A stretch of DNA of 27,267 nt, taken from contig JASLMY010000036.1 in assembly GCA_030746295.1 (NCBI GenBank), forward strand, positions 1 to 27,267, read 5' to 3'. This DNA comes from Alphaproteobacteria bacterium. Its GTDB lineage: Bacteria > Pseudomonadota > Alphaproteobacteria > GCA-2731375. Shown here piece after piece: positions 24,303 through 27,267 of this stretch (within the stretch, counting starts at the first letter, position 1; every line of letters begins with the position of its first letter). A program made the position numbers and the translations under genes. Under the pieces are notes generated by a model. It was not told where the DNA came from, did no database searches, and saw only the letters and a program-made list of their open reading frames with translations.

Positions 24303-25442
24303 TCAGTTGCGGACCAGCGGCGCCAGCGCGTCCAGCAGGCGCGCGACGTCGGCCTCGTTGTTGTAGACGTTGGGCGCGACGCGGATCGAATCGCCGCGGA
24401 CACTGATGTGGACGTTGGCTTCGCCCAGTCCCGCAGCGATGCCGGCGGGCAGGCCGCCCGGCACGCGCAGGCCGAGGAAGTGCGGTGCCCGGACCGGCGC
24501 CGGTGTCGGCTCGAGGCCCAATGCCTTGGCACCTTCGGCGATGGCCTCGACCAGGGGCCGGATGCTCTCTGCGATCTCGGCCACGCCCCAGGCCTGGATT
24601 TGGGCCAGCGCCGTGTTCGCCATCGGGATCGCCAGCGGGTTGCCGCGGCCGCCGCCGTCGTAGCGCCGGGCGCCCGGCTGGAAGTCGTCGGTATAGTCGG
24701 CGAGCCCGGTCGGGTTCTCCGCCCCGGCGCGGGCGACCCAGTTGAACTCGATCGGCCGGCCCTGCTGGCGCTCGGGCGCGACATAGAGGTAGGCGAGCTG
24801 CGACGGCCCCATCAGCCACTTCTGTCCGACCGAGACCAGGAAGTCGGGGCGGATCTCGGCGACGTCGAAGGGTACGGCACCGCAAGACTGCGAGAGGTCG
24901 AGGACCAGCGCCGCGCCGACGGCACGGGTTCGCTCGGCCACGGCCGCGAGGTCGATCATGCTGCCGTCGTTCCAGTGGCAGTTGGCCAGCGCCACCGCGG
25001 CGGCCCGGTTGCCGATCGCCTCGAGCACCGCCGGCGTCCAATCGCTGTCCGCGGGCCGGGGCACGGTCCGAACCTCGGCCCCGGTCTCCGCCGCCAACTG
25101 GCGCCAGGGATAGACGTTGGAGGGGAACTGGTTCTCCAAGACGATGATCTTCTCGCCCTCGGCCGCGGCGACGTTGGCGGCTGCGATACCGAGGCCGTAG
25201 CTCGCCGCCGGCACGATGGCGATGTCGTCGGCGGCGGCGCCGATCAAGCCGGCGAAACGGCCGCGCAACTCGTCCACCGCCTCGAAGTCAATACCGCTAT
25301 CCGAGCCCCAGGGGCGCGCCCGCCGTTCCAGGCTTGCAAGCGCCGCTTCGTGCACGCTCTTCATCTGCGGCGCCACCGCGGCGCAGCGCAGGTAGGCGAC
25401 GTCCTCCGGCAGGTCGAAGAGATCGCGTTGGCAGGGGATCAT
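24303..25442 (-). CDS. Class V aminotransferase-fold PLP enzyme
   Basis: This 379-residue fold-type I PLP enzyme of the class V family (cysteine desulfurase, kynureninase, isopenicillin N epimerase-like) has the Schiff-base lysine K208 in VSVGQKWLMGPSQLAYLYV; the usual His before Lys is Gln. D182 in LDLSQSCGAVPFDV binds the pyridinium nitrogen, and H156 in NCHWNDGS stacks on the ring. There is no cysteine-desulfurase active-site Cys loop, so C-N lyase or aminotransferase chemistry is likelier, but the reaction is not assignable. The start ATG at 25442 overlaps the amidohydrolase stop as ATGA (4 bp), so the two are coupled and probably act in the same pathway. Confidence 0.85.
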   Translation of the reverse strand: MIPCQRDLFDLPEDVAYLRCAAVAPQMKSVHEAALASLERRARPWGSDSGIDFEAVDELRGRFAGLIGAAADDIAIVPAASYGLGIAAANVAAAEGEKIIVLENQFPSNVYPWRQLAAETGAEVRTVPRPADSDWTPAVLEAIGNRAAAVALANCHWNDGSMIDLAAVAERTRAVGAALVLDLSQSCGAVPFDVAEIRPDFLVSVGQKWLMGPSQLAYLYVAPERQQGRPIEFNWVARAGAENPTGLADYTDDFQPGARRYDGGGRGNPLAIPMANTALAQIQAWGVAEIAESIRPLVEAIAEGAKALGLEPTPAPVRAPHFLGLRVPGGLPAGIAAGLGEANVHISVRGDSIRVAPNVYNNEADVARLLDALAPLVRN

Positions 25443-27142
25443 GAGGCCTCGCTTTCATAGCCGGTGGGATCGCCGTCTTGGGCCCGGTCGTAGACGACCC
25501 GGCCGCCGACGATCGTGACCTCGGCGACGATGTCCTTCAAGGCTTCCTCGGCGCAAGTGAGCGGGTCGTCGGAGAGGAGCGCCAAGTCGGCCATCTTGCC
25601 GGGCTCGATCGTGCCCTTGACGTCCTCCTCGAAGGTGAGATGGGCGCCGGCCACCGTCGCCGCCCGCAAGGCCGTCTCGCGGTCGACGCATTGCTCGGGG
25701 CCGATGACCTCGGCGCTGCCGACCGGCTTGCGGGCGACCACGTTCCAGATCGAGTGGAAGAGCGTCGGCGGCACGTTGTCGGTGGCGAGCGAGACCGGGA
25801 CGCCCGCCTCTCGAAGCGCCCGCAGGGGCACGATCCGGCCCCCGTTCTCGGCCCCCAGCTCGGTCGCCAGCAGGCCGCCGTCCCAGTAGATGTAGCGGTT
25901 GGTATAGGCTGTCAGCACCAGGCCCAGGTTTCTGATCCGCTTGATCTCGTCTGCGTCATAGATGCCGATATGCTCGATCACCCAGCGCTTGTCGGCGATG
26001 GGCACGACCTCGTTCACCCGCTCGTAGAGGTCGAGGATGTTGGGCGTGAAGCTGGCGATGCGGATGTCGCAGCGCGCCGCCTCCACCATCATCTCGACCA
26101 TCGCCTCCTCGGGCAGGCAGGCGTCGTAGTTGAAGCCGGCCCAGCTCGTGTAGGGCGCCGTCCGGGTGCGGATCAGATTTTCCGGCGTGTATTCCGACTC
26201 GGTATAAAGCGCGCCCATGCGCAGATACTCGTCGCCAAGGCCGCGGCCGGCGAGCCAGGCGCCCCAAGACTGCAGCAGCCGGCGGATCTCCTCACCGTCC
26301 GTCGCCTTCCAGGACGGACTGAAAACCAGGTGGGCGCGAACCGGCAGCGGCCCCGCTTCCCTAAGCGTTCGGTAGGCCGCAGCCACCTCGCCGGCGATGC
26401 CATGGCCCTCGAAGACGCTGGTCGTGCCGTAGGAATTGTAGATCGCCATCGAGCGCCGGAGCCCGGCGACCCGGTCCTGGGCATCGAAGCCGGGGGCCGC
26501 CGCCATCAGGGTGTGCTCGACGACGGGCTTGTAGATCTCCTCGATCAGGCGGCCCGTCGGCTCGCCGGCCGCGTCCTTCTCGATCTCGATGCCGGCGACC
26601 GGCGGCTCGGTGTCGCGGGTGATGCCGGCCAGTTCCAGGGCCCGGCTGTTGGCGACCGAGACCAGCGGCAGGGTGTTGCGCCAGTGGCCCCAGATGGCGC
26701 GGATGTAGACCGGGTTGTCGGGTGCTGCTTCATCCAGCTCGTGGCGGTCGGGAAAGCGGCCCTCGGCGAGACAGTCGGGCGCATCGCGGTATTCGGGCGG
26801 GGTGCCGATCGGCATGGTGACGATCCATTCGCCGGGCGCCGCGTCACGGGCCAGGCCTTCGATCCGGCGCTGCACGTCGGCGATCGAGCGGGCCCCGATC
26901 AGCGAGGGCAGCCGCCGCTTCAGGCCCTCGCGGTCCATATGGGCGTGGCCGTCGACGAGGCCTGGGATCACGGTACGGCCGGCGAGGTCGATGCGCTGCG
27001 CGTTCGCATCCGCCAGCGTAGCGATCTCGTCGTCCCGGCCGACCGCCCGGATCTTGCCGTCCGAGACCGCGACCGCCTCGGCGATCCGGCTCTCGGGATC
27101 GAGGGTGACGACCTTGCCGCCGGTCAGAATGAGATCGACCAT
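25439..27142 (-). CDS. YtcJ-like metal-dependent amidohydrolase
   Basis: This 567-residue amidohydrolase-superfamily enzyme of the Amidohydro_3/YtcJ type hydrolyses amide or related C-N bonds. The N-terminal beta-sandwich strand (LILTGGKVVTLD) leads to PGLVDGHAHMD, with metal ligands H66 and H68. Other likely ligands are in WVIEHIGIYD and SLATDNVPP (Asp). The C-terminal strands (KGTIEPGKMADLALLSDDPL) complete the composite domain. The substrate is unknown; this family includes N-substituted formamide deformylases and many uncharacterised members. The ATG at 27142 lies 5 bp after the stop of the molybdenum hydroxylase gene, and its stop overlaps the next gene by 4 bp. No signal peptide, so cytosolic. 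Confidence 0.88.
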   Translation of the reverse strand: MVDLILTGGKVVTLDPESRIAEAVAVSDGKIRAVGRDDEIATLADANAQRIDLAGRTVIPGLVDGHAHMDREGLKRRLPSLIGARSIADVQRRIEGLARDAAPGEWIVTMPIGTPPEYRDAPDCLAEGRFPDRHELDEAAPDNPVYIRAIWGHWRNTLPLVSVANSRALELAGITRDTEPPVAGIEIEKDAAGEPTGRLIEEIYKPVVEHTLMAAAPGFDAQDRVAGLRRSMAIYNSYGTTSVFEGHGIAGEVAAAYRTLREAGPLPVRAHLVFSPSWKATDGEEIRRLLQSWGAWLAGRGLGDEYLRMGALYTESEYTPENLIRTRTAPYTSWAGFNYDACLPEEAMVEMMVEAARCDIRIASFTPNILDLYERVNEVVPIADKRWVIEHIGIYDADEIKRIRNLGLVLTAYTNRYIYWDGGLLATELGAENGGRIVPLRALREAGVPVSLATDNVPPTLFHSIWNVVARKPVGSAEVIGPEQCVDRETALRAATVAGAHLTFEEDVKGTIEPGKMADLALLSDDPLTCAEEALKDIVAEVTIVGGRVVYDRAQDGDPTGYESEAS

Positions 27143-27147
27143 CTTTC

Positions 27148-27267
27148 TCAGCGCCTCCCGTTGATCGCCGCCCAGACCCGTTCGGGCGTGGCCGGCATGT
27201 CGATATGGCCGACGCCGCGTGCGGAGAGCGCGTCGACGACCGCATTCATGATCGCCGGCAGGGCGCC
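27148..27267 (-). CDS. Molybdenum hydroxylase large subunit (xanthine dehydrogenase/CoxL family), C-terminal 39 residues
   Basis: Only the C-terminus is in the window: the frame is open from the edge and ends in TGA at 27148-27150. It reads [18 protein letters not shown], then [14 protein letters not shown] and ends NGRR. This is the characteristic end of the molybdopterin-binding large subunit of the xanthine dehydrogenase/aerobic CO dehydrogenase family, where a NAVVDAL helix precedes the DMP-TPERVW-AI segment. It is the first visible gene of the long minus-strand operon. The medium (FAD) and small (2Fe-2S) subunits, if present, lie outside. Such enzymes hydroxylate heterocycles or aldehydes with water; the substrate cannot be inferred from the tail. 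Confidence 0.8.
   Translation of the reverse strand, partial: GALPAIMNAVVDALSARGVGHIDMPATPERVWAAINGRR

Overview
This window looks like a high-GC alphaproteobacterial chromosome, probably Rhodospirillales-like. That rests on the strong G/C third-position bias, the lspA-ileS-ribF housekeeping block, a CheY/CheZ pair, a TipF-like degenerate EAL protein and a CtrA-type box (TTAA-N7-TCAA). The placement is inference from gene content; there is no rRNA or other marker to confirm it. I see no tRNA, rRNA, CRISPR array, insertion sequence or phage gene.

Layout. (1) 1-4968, minus strand: maoC-like hydratase, ribF, ileS and lspA (cut by the window start), a housekeeping cluster read right to left. (2) 5176-9294, plus: hyuA-hyuB, the two subunits of an ATP-dependent hydantoinase/oxoprolinase-type enzyme, 3 bp apart. 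(3) 9727-11213, plus: cheY and a long CheZ-type phosphatase, preceded by a 432-bp gene-free region. (4) 11329-13003: two convergent HAD phosphatases whose stop codons are 4 bp apart. (5) 13094-14290, minus: a membrane-anchored, coiled-coil, degenerate EAL protein resembling the flagellar c-di-GMP effector TipF, started by TTG. (6) 14457-18387, plus: IlvD/Edd dehydratase, class I aminotransferase and a DenD-type sugar-acid dehydrogenase. (7) 27267-18442, minus: one long co-directional catabolic/uptake operon containing a molybdenum hydroxylase large subunit (only its C-terminus is present), a YtcJ-like amidohydrolase, a class V aminotransferase-fold enzyme, an atypical SDR, a luciferase-like monooxygenase, and a polyamine-type ABC importer (binding protein, ATPase, two permeases).

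How it works together. Parts 3 and 5 are a motility/chemotaxis neighbourhood possibly under CtrA control. Parts 2, 6 and 7 are catabolic. The part-7 operon probably imports a small cationic or amide/amine-bearing compound and processes it by hydroxylation, hydrolysis, C-N chemistry and redox steps, but its substrate cannot be read from the sequence. Its binding-protein gene carries a one-base frameshift, so either the importer is broken or the sequence has an error there.

Most notable observations: the CheZ-type protein appears to carry two different CheY-docking peptides, one like the C-terminus of CheZ and one like the N-terminus of FliM, joined by a long charged linker; a near-consensus CtrA box lies 54 bp upstream of the TipF-like gene; the SDR lacks the YxxxK catalytic pair; and tandem stem-loops sit between the binding-protein and ATPase genes.
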